DNA from: Planktotalea sp.
GTDB taxonomy: Bacteria > Pseudomonadota > Alphaproteobacteria > Rhodobacterales > Rhodobacteraceae
DNA: 64,000 nucleotides
Direction: 5' to 3'
Assembly: GCF_018607995.1 (NCBI RefSeq)
Contig: NZ_JABBAL010000030.1
Span: 1-64,000, forward strand
The translations under genes were made by a program, and so were the position numbers. Shown here piece after piece: positions 1 to 9,012 of this stretch (the stretch's first letter is position 1; each line of letters begins with the position of its first letter). The notes below the pieces were generated by a model, which ran no database searches, was not told the DNA's origin, and saw only the letters and a list, made by a program, of their open reading frames with translations.

Positions 1-53
1 TGCGCAGGAATGCGGATGTTTCGGCACCGGATCGGTTACATGTTCATCAAATA

Positions 54-278
54 ATGATGCGTGGAATCGAAATTTGTGTATTAGGTCAAGATCGGCGCCA
101 AATTTCAAACCCGCTGACAACGCTGGTTCTGGCTCCTTTGGTCATTGCACCGCCGATCGTGGGGGTCCTGCTATGGAACCAAAACTGGAATTCATTTTTA
201 GCGGTATTGGCTTTTGGATTGCTGTTGTTTTTAGGCTACGCAGCTGCGCCCAGTCTAATTCGCCGTTTCCGTCGCTAG
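54..278 (+). CDS. small two-helix membrane protein, unknown
   Basis: A 74-residue open frame with two hydrophobic stretches (about residues 18-41 and 46-64) and a basic tail ending RRFRR, which suggests a small inner-membrane protein with its C-terminus in the cytoplasm. It ends 50 bp before the left end of the degenerate IS5 element. No family is recognised. The frame could also be the tail of a longer gene damaged near the window edge, because only 53 bases of upstream sequence are available. Confidence 0.35.
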   Translation: MMRGIEICVLGQDRRQISNPLTTLVLAPLVIAPPIVGVLLWNQNWNSFLAVLAFGLLLFLGYAAAPSLIRRFRR

Positions 279-327
279 TCCCGGTGGGAGACCCTGGTCT
301 GCTGGAAGCAGAATTTGGGCAAGGTGT

Positions 328-343
328 GGCTTTGTTGCACAAA
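328..343 (+). repeat. IS5-type left terminal inverted repeat
   Basis: Reads GGCTTTGTTGCACAAA. It is the exact reverse complement of 1094-1109 and of 20887-20902. Confidence 0.85.
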
Positions 344-390
344 TTGGGTGATGGGTTCCCTGTGTGAATCCAGCGTGACAGCTGACGAGC

Positions 391-1050
391 ATGAGCAGTT
401 GGTCCCCTACGAAGTACAAGACCTGGAACTGGCCTTCGTACAACACGGCGCTGAAGCAGCGCGGATCGGGACCTCTCCACCTGCTGATCGATGCCACCGG
501 GATCAAGGCCGAGGGTGAAGGAGAGTGGAACGCGCGCAAGCATGACGGGCCAAAGAAAGGGCCTGTGGCGCGAGCTTCATCTCGGCATGGACGAGGAAAA
601 ATTGGAGATCCGCGCGGTTTGCGTGACCACAAGCAATATCGGCGATGCGCTTATGCTGCCCGACCTGCTGGAACAAATCCCACCGGATCAAGCGATCGCC
701 ACGGTCACCGCTGATGGGGCTTATGACACGCGCAGATGCCACAACGTGATTGCCGCTCGGGGAGTCGCAGCTATCATCCCTCCGCGCAAGAATGCGCAGC
801 TTTGGAAGCCAACGACGGCGGGCGCCATCGCGCGAAACAAAGCTGTGAGAGCGTGCAAATATCTTGGGCGGGCACTGTGGCGAAAACTGACCGGCTATCA
901 CGGCCGAAGCCGCGCAGAAAAGAAGCTGCACTGCGTCAAACTCCTCGGCCCAAGCCTCATGGCCCGAGACTTCAACCAGCAGGTTGCCGAGCTACAAGTC
1001 CCGATCGCGGTGCTCAACCGCTCTTGGCATACCAGTCACAGAGCCTGTAG
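391..1050 (+). pseudogene. IS5-family transposase, internally deleted and frameshifted
   Basis: The first part (391 to about 560) encodes the usual IS5 start (SWSPTKYKTWNWPSYN) followed at once by the GPLHLLIDATGIK block. In intact relatives these blocks lie about 90 codons apart. The gap is closed at an RGS motif present at both positions in the family, suggesting a deletion through short homology. The reading then moves to the frame open from 491, giving WRELHLGMDEEKLEIRA, TVTADGAYDTRRCH and AAIIPPRKNA. The first catalytic Asp region and the late YHGRSRAEKKLHCVK block are still recognisable. The protein cannot be functional. Confidence 0.85.
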
Positions 1051-1093
1051 GATAAGTCCGTCCGGGAAAAGGGAAAGTCCGCTCAAAACCCGT

Positions 1094-1109
1094 TTTGTGC
1101 AACAAAGCC
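1094..1109 (+). repeat. IS5-type right terminal inverted repeat
   Basis: Reads TTTGTGCAACAAAGCC, the exact complement of the left repeat at 328-343. The following 250 bp up to the kinase gene are strongly AT-rich and hold no gene. They presumably carry the kinase promoter. Confidence 0.85.
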
Positions 1110-1366
1110 ATCATTAATAGAAAAAATGCAAATTATCCTCATACCTATACTTCAGTATATAATACTATACCAATAACTCATAACGTCATACTTTGGTCTA
1201 GGATATCTTATGATAAAGCAAATTTGTGGACGATCATAACGTATGAATTTTTCAGCTGCCAAAAACTTTGAAATCTTCTGCATAGTACAGAGCTCTTTGC
1301 CTCTTTACAAATCCAATTCTACTAGGCCAATAGGAGTTTTTTTCACATTTTTATATAAGTTAAAGT

Positions 1367-3904
1367 ATGCAAATGAACGTTGAATTAAGGGGGTATAGAA
1401 ATTTAATATTGGTAGCCCTATGCTTGCTGGCCATATTACTTGGGCTGATGATAAGTAAATTAGTTTCTGAATATCAGAATTCATTAATTATAGAAGATAC
1501 GATCTTTACATCGCAGGATTACTTCCAGGTTAATGCTCAATTAGCAGACTTAGAGATAACTTTACTTAAAGAAACAAATAATAATAATTTATTAAAAGAA
1601 GAGATTTTATTGAAAATAGATACTCTCTTAAATAAACTTTTAGAGCTTGAAGGCAACCAATCGCAGATAATTTCAGGATATAATGAAAAAGTTCGGATTT
1701 TAATGAAGCCCATCGTTCAGTTCGTTGATGAAAAAATTTCGAATTTGGACAAGCTAGATGAAATATCAAGAAACGATCTTCTGTTTTTGCGTAACGTGGT
1801 AACGAAAATCAGGCCTAAAATTAGTAAAATTTCACTTCTAGTATGGCGTTTAGCATTTAGTCAATCGCAAGAGCAAAGATTAAATTTTTCAAGGCAACTT
1901 ATTTGGACCGCCGGCGGTTTTGTTTTTTTATTAATGATGCTTGCTGGCTTATTGTTTTTATTAGATCGAATGCTGAGGTCTGCGATTAAGCGTACTTATG
2001 AACTTACTGCCTCCTCGAAACAATTAGCATTAACCGTGGCTGGCTCAATGGATGCTATTATCATAGCAGACGGTTTCAGTAGAATTATTGAATACAATAC
2101 CTCGGCTCAGGGTGTCTTTGGGTGGTCTCGAGAGGAGATCATTGGGAGGACCATGGAAGAACTTTTCTTCCGTAAAGGTTTGAGGGATGCCTATAAAAAT
2201 GCAGCGGATCAATCACTGGAGCAAAAAAAGGCAACTGATATTGAGGGTGTTCGAGTTGAGTTAACAGCTTGGAGAAAAAATGGTGAAGAGTTCCCCACTG
2301 AATTAAATATGACGTATGTTGAACGAAATAATGATGCGATCTTCATGGCGTATATTCGTGATATCAGTGATCGAAAGATTGCTGAAAAAAAATTAATTGA
2401 AGCGCGTGATCGTGCTGAACGCACAGACAAAGCAAAGTCACAATTTCTAGCAGTCATGAGTCATGAAATGCGTACACCTTTGGCTGGAATTGTTGGCGTA
2501 ATGGACTTGCTTAAAGCTACCAAGCTCACAACAAAGCAGGATCATTATGTTCAGATTGCAACAAGTTCTAGTGAGATTTTGTTAGAACACATCAATGAAG
2601 CTCTAGATATTACGCGAATTGAAGACGGAGCTCTTAGATTATCCCCTCAAGAATTTGATTTGGATGATTTAGTTAGATCTTTGGTTGATGTACTCAAGCC
2701 ACTAGCAAATGAAAAAGGGATAAAATTAGAGTTTCAAATTAATAAAAATATCAATACCTATTTTATGGGCGACAGACATCGGATTAGACAGGTTCTAACA
2801 AACCTAGTGGGTAATTCTATCAAATTTACGGAAACGGGAAGTATCAAAATTTTAATTAACTTTATTCAGGGATCAGGTTTTTCCGATTTAAAATTTAATA
2901 TAATTGATACTGGCGTGGGAATTGCACCAATAAACCATGAAAGGATTTTTGATGATTTTGTCGCCATTTCCTCCGGTGATGCGCGTCAAACGCGGGGTGA
3001 TGGATTGGGGCTCTCTATTTCTCGCAAAATTGCACGTAAAATGGGCGGTGATATTTTTGTGGAAAGTGACATTAATAAAGGTGCTAAATTTATATTGAGT
3101 TTACCTCTGATACCTGTTGCTAAGACTGATGTTGTCAAAACTAACGTAACAAATACTCTTATGGAAGTATCCAAAAACCTTTACGTTCTTGTTGTCGAGG
3201 ATAGTATTACGAACATGGAAGTTCTTTGTGATATGCTTGAAGGAATGGGCCATACGGTGAGTAGAGCATGCGATGGTATGGAATCCTTAGATCAAGCTAA
3301 AAACCGAATATTTGATATCATTTTTATGGATATTAACATGCCAATTATGAATGGCATAGAAGCTGCAAAAATAATTCGTTTGGATGGAGGATTAAATTCA
3401 AAAACTTATATTGTTGGACTAACAGCGCACAGTAGTGATGAGTTTGGGGTAGACGCAGAACAAGCTGGAATGAATTGTTATTTTACAAAGCCAATCCGTT
3501 TAGCTGCTTTACGAGAGATTATTTCAAATTTTGCCTCAGTTTCTTCATTTGAACCTATTGGTGAGCTCTCACCAGTTCTCAAGGAATTATTCGAAACTCT
3601 TGGCATCGATAAAGCTTTGGGAGTTATTTGGATATTTTTCGAAGAGGTCGAAATGTTTATTAAACAATGTAATCAGGGTACATTTGAACAAGATTATAAA
3701 GCATTAGCAGCGGCTGCTCATAAGTTGAAAGGTGCCTCAGCTATGTTGGGGCAAGAATTGTTAGAAAAACAACTTACTTCATTAGAAATTGACGCTGACA
3801 ATAATGCCATCAATAATTTAATTGATCGCATTCTAGTTCTTAAAAGTATCGCGAAACAATCAGAGGATATGTTGAGCAATTATGTTTCCTTGATAATAAA
3901 GTAG
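1367..3904 (+). CDS. membrane hybrid sensor histidine kinase (PAS-HisKA-HATPase-REC-Hpt)
   Basis: An 845-residue one-protein phosphorelay. Transmembrane helices lie at about 11-31 and 179-200, enclosing a periplasmic sensor of about 145 residues with heptad-like helices. Then come a PAS domain (about 215-335), a HisKA domain with phospho-acceptor His366 in SHEMRTP, an ATPase with the N box (LTNLVGNSIKF) and G boxes (DTGVGI, GDGLGLSI), a receiver with Asp655 in MDINMP, and an Hpt domain with His785 in AAHKLKGA. All catalytic residues are present, so signalling should work. No DNA-binding domain and no partner regulator lies nearby, so the Hpt must phosphorylate a receiver encoded elsewhere. 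Codons are far more AT-rich than in the core genes, pointing to horizontal origin. The two membrane proteins downstream are the likely partners. An alternative start lies two codons in, at 1373. Confidence 0.93.
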   Translation: MQMNVELRGYRNLILVALCLLAILLGLMISKLVSEYQNSLIIEDTIFTSQDYFQVNAQLADLEITLLKETNNNNLLKEEILLKIDTLLNKLLELEGNQSQIISGYNEKVRILMKPIVQFVDEKISNLDKLDEISRNDLLFLRNVVTKIRPKISKISLLVWRLAFSQSQEQRLNFSRQLIWTAGGFVFLLMMLAGLLFLLDRMLRSAIKRTYELTASSKQLALTVAGSMDAIIIADGFSRIIEYNTSAQGVFGWSREEIIGRTMEELFFRKGLRDAYKNAADQSLEQKKATDIEGVRVELTAWRKNGEEFPTELNMTYVERNNDAIFMAYIRDISDRKIAEKKLIEARDRAERTDKAKSQFLAVMSHEMRTPLAGIVGVMDLLKATKLTTKQDHYVQIATSSSEILLEHINEALDITRIEDGALRLSPQEFDLDDLVRSLVDVLKPLANEKGIKLEFQINKNINTYFMGDRHRIRQVLTNLVGNSIKFTETGSIKILINFIQGSGFSDLKFNIIDTGVGIAPINHERIFDDFVAISSGDARQTRGDGLGLSISRKIARKMGGDIFVESDINKGAKFILSLPLIPVAKTDVVKTNVTNTLMEVSKNLYVLVVEDSITNMEVLCDMLEGMGHTVSRACDGMESLDQAKNRIFDIIFMDINMPIMNGIEAAKIIRLDGGLNSKTYIVGLTAHSSDEFGVDAEQAGMNCYFTKPIRLAALREIISNFASVSSFEPIGELSPVLKELFETLGIDKALGVIWIFFEEVEMFIKQCNQGTFEQDYKALAAAAHKLKGASAMLGQELLEKQLTSLEIDADNNAINNLIDRILVLKSIAKQSEDMLSNYVSLIIK

Positions 3905-4071
3905 GTGCGCTGATGTAGTTGATATTTTTTATAGATTGCGACATTTTGTATGGAGTAATTCCTTCTGAAATCGTAATCATAGTAATTAATTATATATTTT
4001 TTGTGTACATTGTAAGGATAATGTTCTAAAATAATGTATTAGAAACTTTAATATTAATCGGGATAAGAGCG

Positions 4072-4509
4072 ATGTCTCATTATTTGGAACTTTCTAAATT
4101 TTTCTGGCTGTCAATGAGTATCACCTATGCTTTTTATTTTTCTAAATTGTATACATATTTAACAATCCCTGAACTAAATGTTGAACTCAATAATGTTGAT
4201 CAGATTATTATTACTATGAAACTTGCGACTGTTCGCCTTGGAATTGTGGCAATGGTTTTATCGGTATATCCTGTAATTTTATTTAGATTTTTTAAATATG
4301 CAAAGTACTTAACTGTTGCATTAACTGCATTGGCAGTCGCTATATATATTGATGATGTTTTTGTTTTGACAGATGTTATTCAATACCCAGATAGCGGTTT
4401 GATCCCTCTGATTGAATCATTTCGTCCAATTATGATTACTTGTCTACTTTGGATGAGCATCGAACTCACATTTCGTCCTGTGCCGGTGGGTTTATATTAT
4501 GAAAAATAA
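4072..4509 (+). CDS. four-helix membrane protein, unknown (paralogue 1)
   Basis: A 145-residue protein with four predicted membrane helices (about 7-30, 49-73, 77-99, 112-133) and very little outside the membrane. No known family is recognised. A segment in helices 3-4 contains KY, then IDD, then FRP followed by ILxxCLLW-like residues. The same spacing occurs in the next gene (KY, IDN, TRP, SLFW), suggesting ancient tandem duplication. It lies 167 bp behind the hybrid kinase, in the same direction and the same AT-rich DNA, and overlaps the next gene by 11 bp, so the pair is probably co-translated. A sensory or accessory role for the kinase is only inferred from position. Confidence 0.75.
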   Translation: MSHYLELSKFFWLSMSITYAFYFSKLYTYLTIPELNVELNNVDQIIITMKLATVRLGIVAMVLSVYPVILFRFFKYAKYLTVALTALAVAIYIDDVFVLTDVIQYPDSGLIPLIESFRPIMITCLLWMSIELTFRPVPVGLYYEK

Positions 4510-5005
4510 AAATATAAATGATCTTGAATTATCTACCATACTGGGGACTGCTTCAGATGAATTTTCAAATGACAAGAATTATGTGGTTCAATCCTTTACT
4601 TTTCGACTAACATTAAGTTTTATAAATTTATACGCTCTTATACTTATTGCATTGTTCTTTATGGTAAAAGGTAACCTTGTACTGGGGATCAATAATAATT
4701 TTCTTGAAACAGGATTTTTATCAGTCTTAAACTCCAGGGCTTCGCTAATATTCCTGCTTTTGATATCTTTAAATATTTCAGCTTATTTTAATTTGGGGTT
4801 TAAGTATGTCTGTCTAACCATGATGGTCTACATGATTAACAGTGCAATTGACAATGCAGTACTATTTTCTTCGTTCATGCACTTAACTGACAGGCCATAT
4901 ATTTCAGTATTTAATGTCACTAGGCCTTTGTTCATTATTTCACTTTTCTGGGTTTTTATAATCCATAAAGATAAGAAAAAAATTACAAAAAATTTATATT
5001 ATTAA
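4499..5005 (+). CDS. four-helix membrane protein, unknown (paralogue 2)
   Basis: A 168-residue protein with a charged N-terminal tail of about 33 residues, then four membrane helices (about 35-58, 78-97, 99-126, 138-157) and a lysine-rich C-terminus. Helices 3-4 share with the preceding protein the pattern KY...ID(D/N)...RP(I/L)..I..L.W. The ATG lies within the last codons of that gene, so translation is probably coupled. Base composition is strongly AT-rich, like the kinase. No family is recognised. The extra cytoplasmic N-terminal tail is the main difference between the two and could contact the kinase. Confidence 0.75.
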   Translation: MKNKNINDLELSTILGTASDEFSNDKNYVVQSFTFRLTLSFINLYALILIALFFMVKGNLVLGINNNFLETGFLSVLNSRASLIFLLLISLNISAYFNLGFKYVCLTMMVYMINSAIDNAVLFSSFMHLTDRPYISVFNVTRPLFIISLFWVFIIHKDKKKITKNLYY

Positions 5006-5124
5006 TTGATAACTTTTTATAAAATAGCTTATTCAAAATATGTGTTTGTCGAGAGTATGACGTTTTCAGTTGACGCTTGATCTATTTAGTAAGTCGCAAC
5101 CTTAGGTGATTTAGAGTTTGCAAC

Positions 5125-5800
5125 AACAGTTTCTGTTATGCCTGATCCAGATGACCCAAGTTGGATAAATTTCACATTCCCGTTGGAATTATAACCGTAC
5201 CGTCCGATGGTGACGAAGGGTCTGGCCTTACCTTAACCGATATATCTCCCTGCGGGGGCGTAGTTGATTTTTATAGCAGCGTGGATATTGCGCCAATCAC
5301 AGCAACAGTCGGTGCTACTTCCGATGATTCACTTGATTGAAGGATACTTGAGCCAGGTCAGCAAAGCGTTTAATGGGACTATGGAAACGATCGTTACAAT
5401 GGCGATCTTACACCGGGTGATGCCCGTTTAATATGCTTCACCTCCGGTACTCTGATCAAGACCGATCAAGGCGAGCGCCCAATTGAAGGCCTCGTGGCTG
5501 GCGACATGGTGCTGACGGCAACCTCAACTACTATGGCCCCGCCGCCCGCATGAGCCTCAAGCACAATGAGGGCAAGCTCCTTGTGTCCTATATGGCTGGG
5601 AGCTGTTAGTCGGAAATTGATAAGACGTCTCGGGTCGTCTGGTGGGGTTTACAGTTGTTGGCCCACACCGAGAAGAACAACCGTTCCAACTAAGTGTTTC
5701 TCGCAGTCATACCATTGGCGGTACTGGCCAAGACTTACGTTCTCCTGGCGTCTTAAGGCTTAACCTATGAACACAAAGCTACATGCGCCTTTGGTTATCA
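5125..5800 (+). pseudogene. decayed Hint-domain secreted protein
   Basis: Several frames carry scraps of one ancestral protein. The clearest lies around 5385-5520, with the start of a Hedgehog/intein (Hint) domain: DLTPGDARLICF, then a TLIKT.QGERPIEGLVAGD-type block. In Rhodobacteraceae this block opens the C-terminal Hint domain of large secreted calcium-binding-type proteins. Upstream pieces (SGLTLTDIS, VDFYSSVDIAP) look like the preceding domain. Frameshifts and stops follow, with a further fragment (RMSLKHNEGKLLV) near 5550. No frame could yield a working protein. An open frame at 5879-6139 downstream is not convincing as a gene. Confidence 0.6.
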
Positions 5801-5940
5801 TGTGAGAGTCCGATGAGGGGTAGTAGATGCTGGATATGCCACTGATGGAAGGTATTTTTCGTTGACTGGCGTGGGTGGTTGTATGTTTTAACGCCGACAC
5901 AAGTTTCTGAATTAAACAATAAAATCAAATCCAGACTAAG

Positions 5941-5954
5941 TGGCGGAGCGACAG
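5941..5954 (+). repeat. candidate island attachment repeat (copy of tRNA-Ser 3' end)
   Basis: The 14 bases TGGCGGAGCGACAG are identical, on the same strand, to 21266-21279. That is the 3' end of tRNA-Ser(CGA): CCA, discriminator, acceptor stem and the first T-stem bases. A broken tyrosine-type integrase starts 142 bp downstream. Direct repetition of a tRNA 3' end next to an integrase is the classic footprint of island integration. The match is short, so the call is inference supported by position. Confidence 0.6.
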
Positions 5955-6095
5955 TCCGTATATCTATAATTCCAGTAGCTTCAATTAGCGCAAATAACCA
6001 TAAAATTATGCATATTTTATGGTTTCAATTTGCTTATGCCTTCCTCACAGTATTAATGTGTTCCAAGATTTTTGTGGGGGCGGGTGTGGAGGCTA

Positions 6096-6285
6096 ATGGC
6101 AAAGAAGCTTACGATACAATATTTAAATTCACGACTTGAGGCAGGGCGTTATTATCACAGCTCGGGAACTGGCCTTCATATCTACGTTAGACCCAGTGGT
6201 TCGAAGAGCTGGTCTTAGAAGTTGCGCTTCGGCGGCAAACGGCAAACCTACAATGCTGCTGACCGCGCCATTAGGCACATTTTCA
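6096..6285 (+). pseudogene. P4-type integrase, N-terminal fragment
   Basis: From an ATG at 6096 the frame reads MAKKLTIQYLNSRLEAGRYY, then HSSGTGLHIYVRPSGSKSWS. This is the usual N-terminal arm-binding domain of P4-like tyrosine recombinases (pattern GLxLxVxPSGSKSW). An in-frame TAG at 6216 breaks it, but similarity continues as KLRFGGKRQTYN to about 6285. The catalytic domain is absent, so it is a remnant. Its position beside the tRNA-Ser repeat suggests it once moved the adjoining island. The 6286-6503 stretch up to the next gene holds nothing recognisable. Confidence 0.75.
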
Positions 6286-6503
6286 AATAAGGACATTACA
6301 ATTTAATAGAACTCAATATTCAAGAGATTCACTTGCCCACAAACGATCTGAAACCCTGTCATGCGATCTCCGGCCATAGGTAACAAAACTGGCACAGTTA
6401 GGGGGACTACGAGAAATCTTTGTTGGCTAAGCGTAGATTAGATGGCGTGGGCCAAGCCACTGCATTGATAAAAATTAAATTAACCAAATTGCGCACAGGT
6501 AAT

Positions 6504-7298
6504 TCAATCCCAGGTCTGGTGCGGATCGGGCAGAGGGATCGCAGACAGTAGCTCCCGCGTGTAGGGGGCTTGTGGTGCTTCAAACAACGACACTGTCGCA
6601 CCTTCTTCTACGATTTCCCCAAGATGCAGCACCAATACCCGGTCACAGAGACGTCTTATCACTGATAGGTCGTGACTGATAAACGCCAATGTTAGCCCGA
6701 GATCGCGTACCAATTTTCCCAACAGATTGAGTACTTGCGCCTGCGACGACACATCCAGTCCCGACACAATCTCATCGGCCAGAATGAAATCAGGCCGCAG
6801 CGCAATGGCACGGGCAATCCCCACCCGTTGACGCTGCCCGCCAGACAATTCATGGGGGTATCGCTGTGCAAATTCACGCGGCAAACCAACCATATCCAGC
6901 GCTTCATCAATGCGGGTGGGTATGCCATCCAGCCTCTGAACCTGCAGTGGGGCCGCAATGATGCCCCCCACGCGCCGTCGCGGATTGAGCGATGACATCG
7001 GATCTTGAAAGATCATCTGAAACCGCTGACGCATCCCGCGCAGCTGGTCCTCGCTGAGGTGGGTAATGTCGGTGCCATCGAAACAGATGCTGCCGCCTGT
7101 GGGCGCTAACAACCGCAACATTGCGCGACCCAATGTGGATTTCCCTGATCCAGAGCCGCCGACGATGCCCAAAACAGCGCCTTTCGGCACGTCAAAGCTC
7201 AGACCTTTGAGGATCTCTATGCGGGGCGTTGCGCCGATTAATGGCTTATGGGCCATGTCCGGCAAAGATAATTTCAGATCACGCACCTTGTACATCAT
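6504..7298 (-). CDS. peptide-type ABC transporter ATP-binding protein (DppF/OppF-like)
   Basis: Second ATPase of an oligopeptide/dipeptide-type importer. It has Walker A GGSGSGKST (residues 47-55), Q-loop (FQDPMSSLNPR), signature LSGGQRQR, a Walker B region (FILADEIVSGLD) and switch histidine (ISHD). The first ATG shares an ATGA overlap with the stop of the upstream ATPase gene, and a second ATG follows immediately. It is the last gene of a five-gene minus-strand operon (binding protein, two permeases, two ATPases). In this class the two ATPases form a heterodimer under the permeases. Confidence 0.92.
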   Translation of the reverse strand: MMYKVRDLKLSLPDMAHKPLIGATPRIEILKGLSFDVPKGAVLGIVGGSGSGKSTLGRAMLRLLAPTGGSICFDGTDITHLSEDQLRGMRQRFQMIFQDPMSSLNPRRRVGGIIAAPLQVQRLDGIPTRIDEALDMVGLPREFAQRYPHELSGGQRQRVGIARAIALRPDFILADEIVSGLDVSSQAQVLNLLGKLVRDLGLTLAFISHDLSVIRRLCDRVLVLHLGEIVEEGATVSLFEAPQAPYTRELLSAIPLPDPHQTWD

Positions 7299-8164
7299 GA
7301 TGCAGTCCTCAGGTCGTGTTCCATAACTTCACGCTCAACTTGATCAACCACAGTTTGTGGCACAGGGGTCAGGCTGCTTGTGGGATCGGTGTAGGTTGGC
7401 GTCGCGGCAAGTAGCGCGGCGGAATAGGGGTGGATGGGGCGCATAAAGAACCGCGGCATGTTCGCTTCTTCCACCACTTTCCCGGCATAAAGTACAGACA
7501 GAGTGTCACAGACCTTTGACATGACGCCAAGGTCATGGGTCACGAACAAAAGGGCGGTATCATGACGTGCCTGCATCTCGCTGATCAGGTGCAAGATCTG
7601 CTTTTGCACGGTCACATCCAACGCAGTTGTTGGTTCATCCGCGATGATCAATTTAGGTTCTGCTGCAAACGCCGATGCGATCAAAATACGTTGGCGCATG
7701 CCGCCTGACAGTTCGTGCGGATAGCTGCGCATGACGCGTGGGGCGTCGGGGATGTGCACTTCGTTTAGCAATTCCAGCGCGCGCTTTGCAGCGTCTTGGC
7801 GCTTCCATCCTAGGATGTCGACCAAACGTCGGGTGATCTGTGGTCCAATCCGCCGCGACGGGTTCAGCGCCGTCAGCGGGTCTTGCGGGATCAGGGCGGC
7901 CAATGCGCCAATACGGTTGCGGCGTTCAGCGGGCGGCAGGGTTTGCAGGTCAACCCCGTCCAGCCAGATCTGACCTGAGGTTATGTCCAACGCGCGGGGC
8001 AGGGTGCCCAACACGGCCTTGCCAATCATAGATTTACCCGCACCAGATTCGCCCATCAACCCGTGCACCTGGCCCGCTGCGACATTCAACGACACATCGC
8101 GCAAGATTGTCCCGCCTCCTTTCAGCCGTACCGTGAGGTTACGAATGGACAGATACCCGTTCAT
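7295..8164 (-). CDS. peptide-type ABC transporter ATP-binding protein (DppD/OppD-like)
   Basis: First ATPase of the importer, 289 residues from the ATG at 8164, whose ATGA overlaps the stop of the permease gene. The open frame extends further upstream, but that part is a shadow of the permease. It contains Walker [11 protein letters not shown]-loop ([13 protein letters not shown]), signature LSGGMRQR, Walker B ([12 protein letters not shown]) and switch histidine (VTHD). Translation is coupled on both sides by 4-bp overlaps, so the two ATPases should be made in equal amounts. The methionine at the end of Walker A is tolerated in the family. Confidence 0.92.
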   Translation of the reverse strand: MNGYLSIRNLTVRLKGGGTILRDVSLNVAAGQVHGLMGESGAGKSMIGKAVLGTLPRALDITSGQIWLDGVDLQTLPPAERRNRIGALAALIPQDPLTALNPSRRIGPQITRRLVDILGWKRQDAAKRALELLNEVHIPDAPRVMRSYPHELSGGMRQRILIASAFAAEPKLIIADEPTTALDVTVQKQILHLISEMQARHDTALLFVTHDLGVMSKVCDTLSVLYAGKVVEEANMPRFFMRPIHPYSAALLAATPTYTDPTSSLTPVPQTVVDQVEREVMEHDLRTAS

Positions 8165-9012
8165 CTCAGTACCGGATCGAAGCGGTCTTTGAGCCCTTCG
8201 CCCAACTGGGAAAAACTGAGCACGGTGAGGAAAAGCGTGATCAACGGGAACACCAAAACCCACCATGCCTGATGCACCGATGTGCGCCCTTCAGAGATCA
8301 TACCGCCCCATGTCGGGCTATCGGTTGAGATGGACAGGTTTACGAAGCTCAAGATCGCCTCAACAATGACGGCGATGCCCATTTCCAGCGTCAGCAGAAC
8401 GACGATTGTTGGCAGGACGTTTGGCAGAATTTCGGTCAGCATGGTGCTGAACCGCGTCTGACCGGACACTTGCGCGCTGGCGACGTAGTCCATTGCACCC
8501 TGTGTCATCGCTTCAGCACGGATAACGCGGGCGAAACGGGTCCAGTCGATGATGACGATGGCGATGATGATCGACAACAGGCCTGTTCCCATGACGGCGA
8601 TCAACAAAATGGCGAAAAGGACAGGGGGAAAGGCCATCCAAATGTCGACAAAACGGCTGATGATCCGGTCGGGCCAACCGCGGTAATAGCCCGCGATCAA
8701 GCCAAGTGTTGCGCCAACGAAGCAGGTTAACGTGCCCGCGACCAGAGCGACGATCAGGGCCAATCGCGCGCCATAGAGAATGCGGGAGAGCACGTCGCGG
8801 CCCAGAGAATCAGTGCCCAACAGGTATCCGGGTTCAGCACCGTCCATCCAAAAGGGCGGCATGCGGCCCAGGAATAAGTCTTGCATCAGCGGGTCTTTAG
8901 GCGCGAGCAGAGGCGCGCAGAGGGCGGCGAGGGCCAAAATTGTCAACCACCCACCGGAGAGCCACAGGCGCAGTCCTAAGGTGCGTTTTACGTCACCGCG
9001 CAGATCACGCAT
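8161..9012 (-). CDS. peptide-type ABC transporter permease (DppC-like)
   Basis: A 283-residue inner-membrane permease of the binding-protein-dependent class. One N-terminal helix (about residues 20-36) is followed by the conserved DPLMQDLF...GTDSLGRDVLSR entry segment typical of DppC/OppC. Then come about five more helices and the ATPase-contact loop (EAMTQGAMDYVASAQ, matching the EAA motif). The start overlaps the upstream permease by 8 bp. Together with the DppB-like partner it forms the substrate channel. Confidence 0.92.
   Translation of the reverse strand: MRDLRGDVKRTLGLRLWLSGGWLTILALAALCAPLLAPKDPLMQDLFLGRMPPFWMDGAEPGYLLGTDSLGRDVLSRILYGARLALIVALVAGTLTCFVGATLGLIAGYYRGWPDRIISRFVDIWMAFPPVLFAILLIAVMGTGLLSIIIAIVIIDWTRFARVIRAEAMTQGAMDYVASAQVSGQTRFSTMLTEILPNVLPTIVVLLTLEMGIAVIVEAILSFVNLSISTDSPTWGGMISEGRTSVHQAWWVLVFPLITLFLTVLSFSQLGEGLKDRFDPVLR

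Larger units (their letters stand above)
328..1109 (+). mobile_element. degenerate IS5-family insertion sequence
   Basis: Bounded by 16-bp perfect terminal inverted repeats, GGCTTTGTTGCACAAA at 328-343 and its complement at 1094-1109. The 782-bp body holds one transposase reading that changes frame. An intact IS of this type is about 1 kb, so roughly 270 bp are missing, matching an internal deletion in the transposase. No clear target-site duplication is visible in the flanks. The same right end occurs again at 20887-20902, so related copies have moved in this genome. The element is no longer autonomous. Confidence 0.85.

Noticed and set aside
5879-6139. 86-residue open frame before the integrase
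   Set aside because: It runs through the tRNA-Ser repeat and overlaps the integrase start in another frame; no family resemblance.
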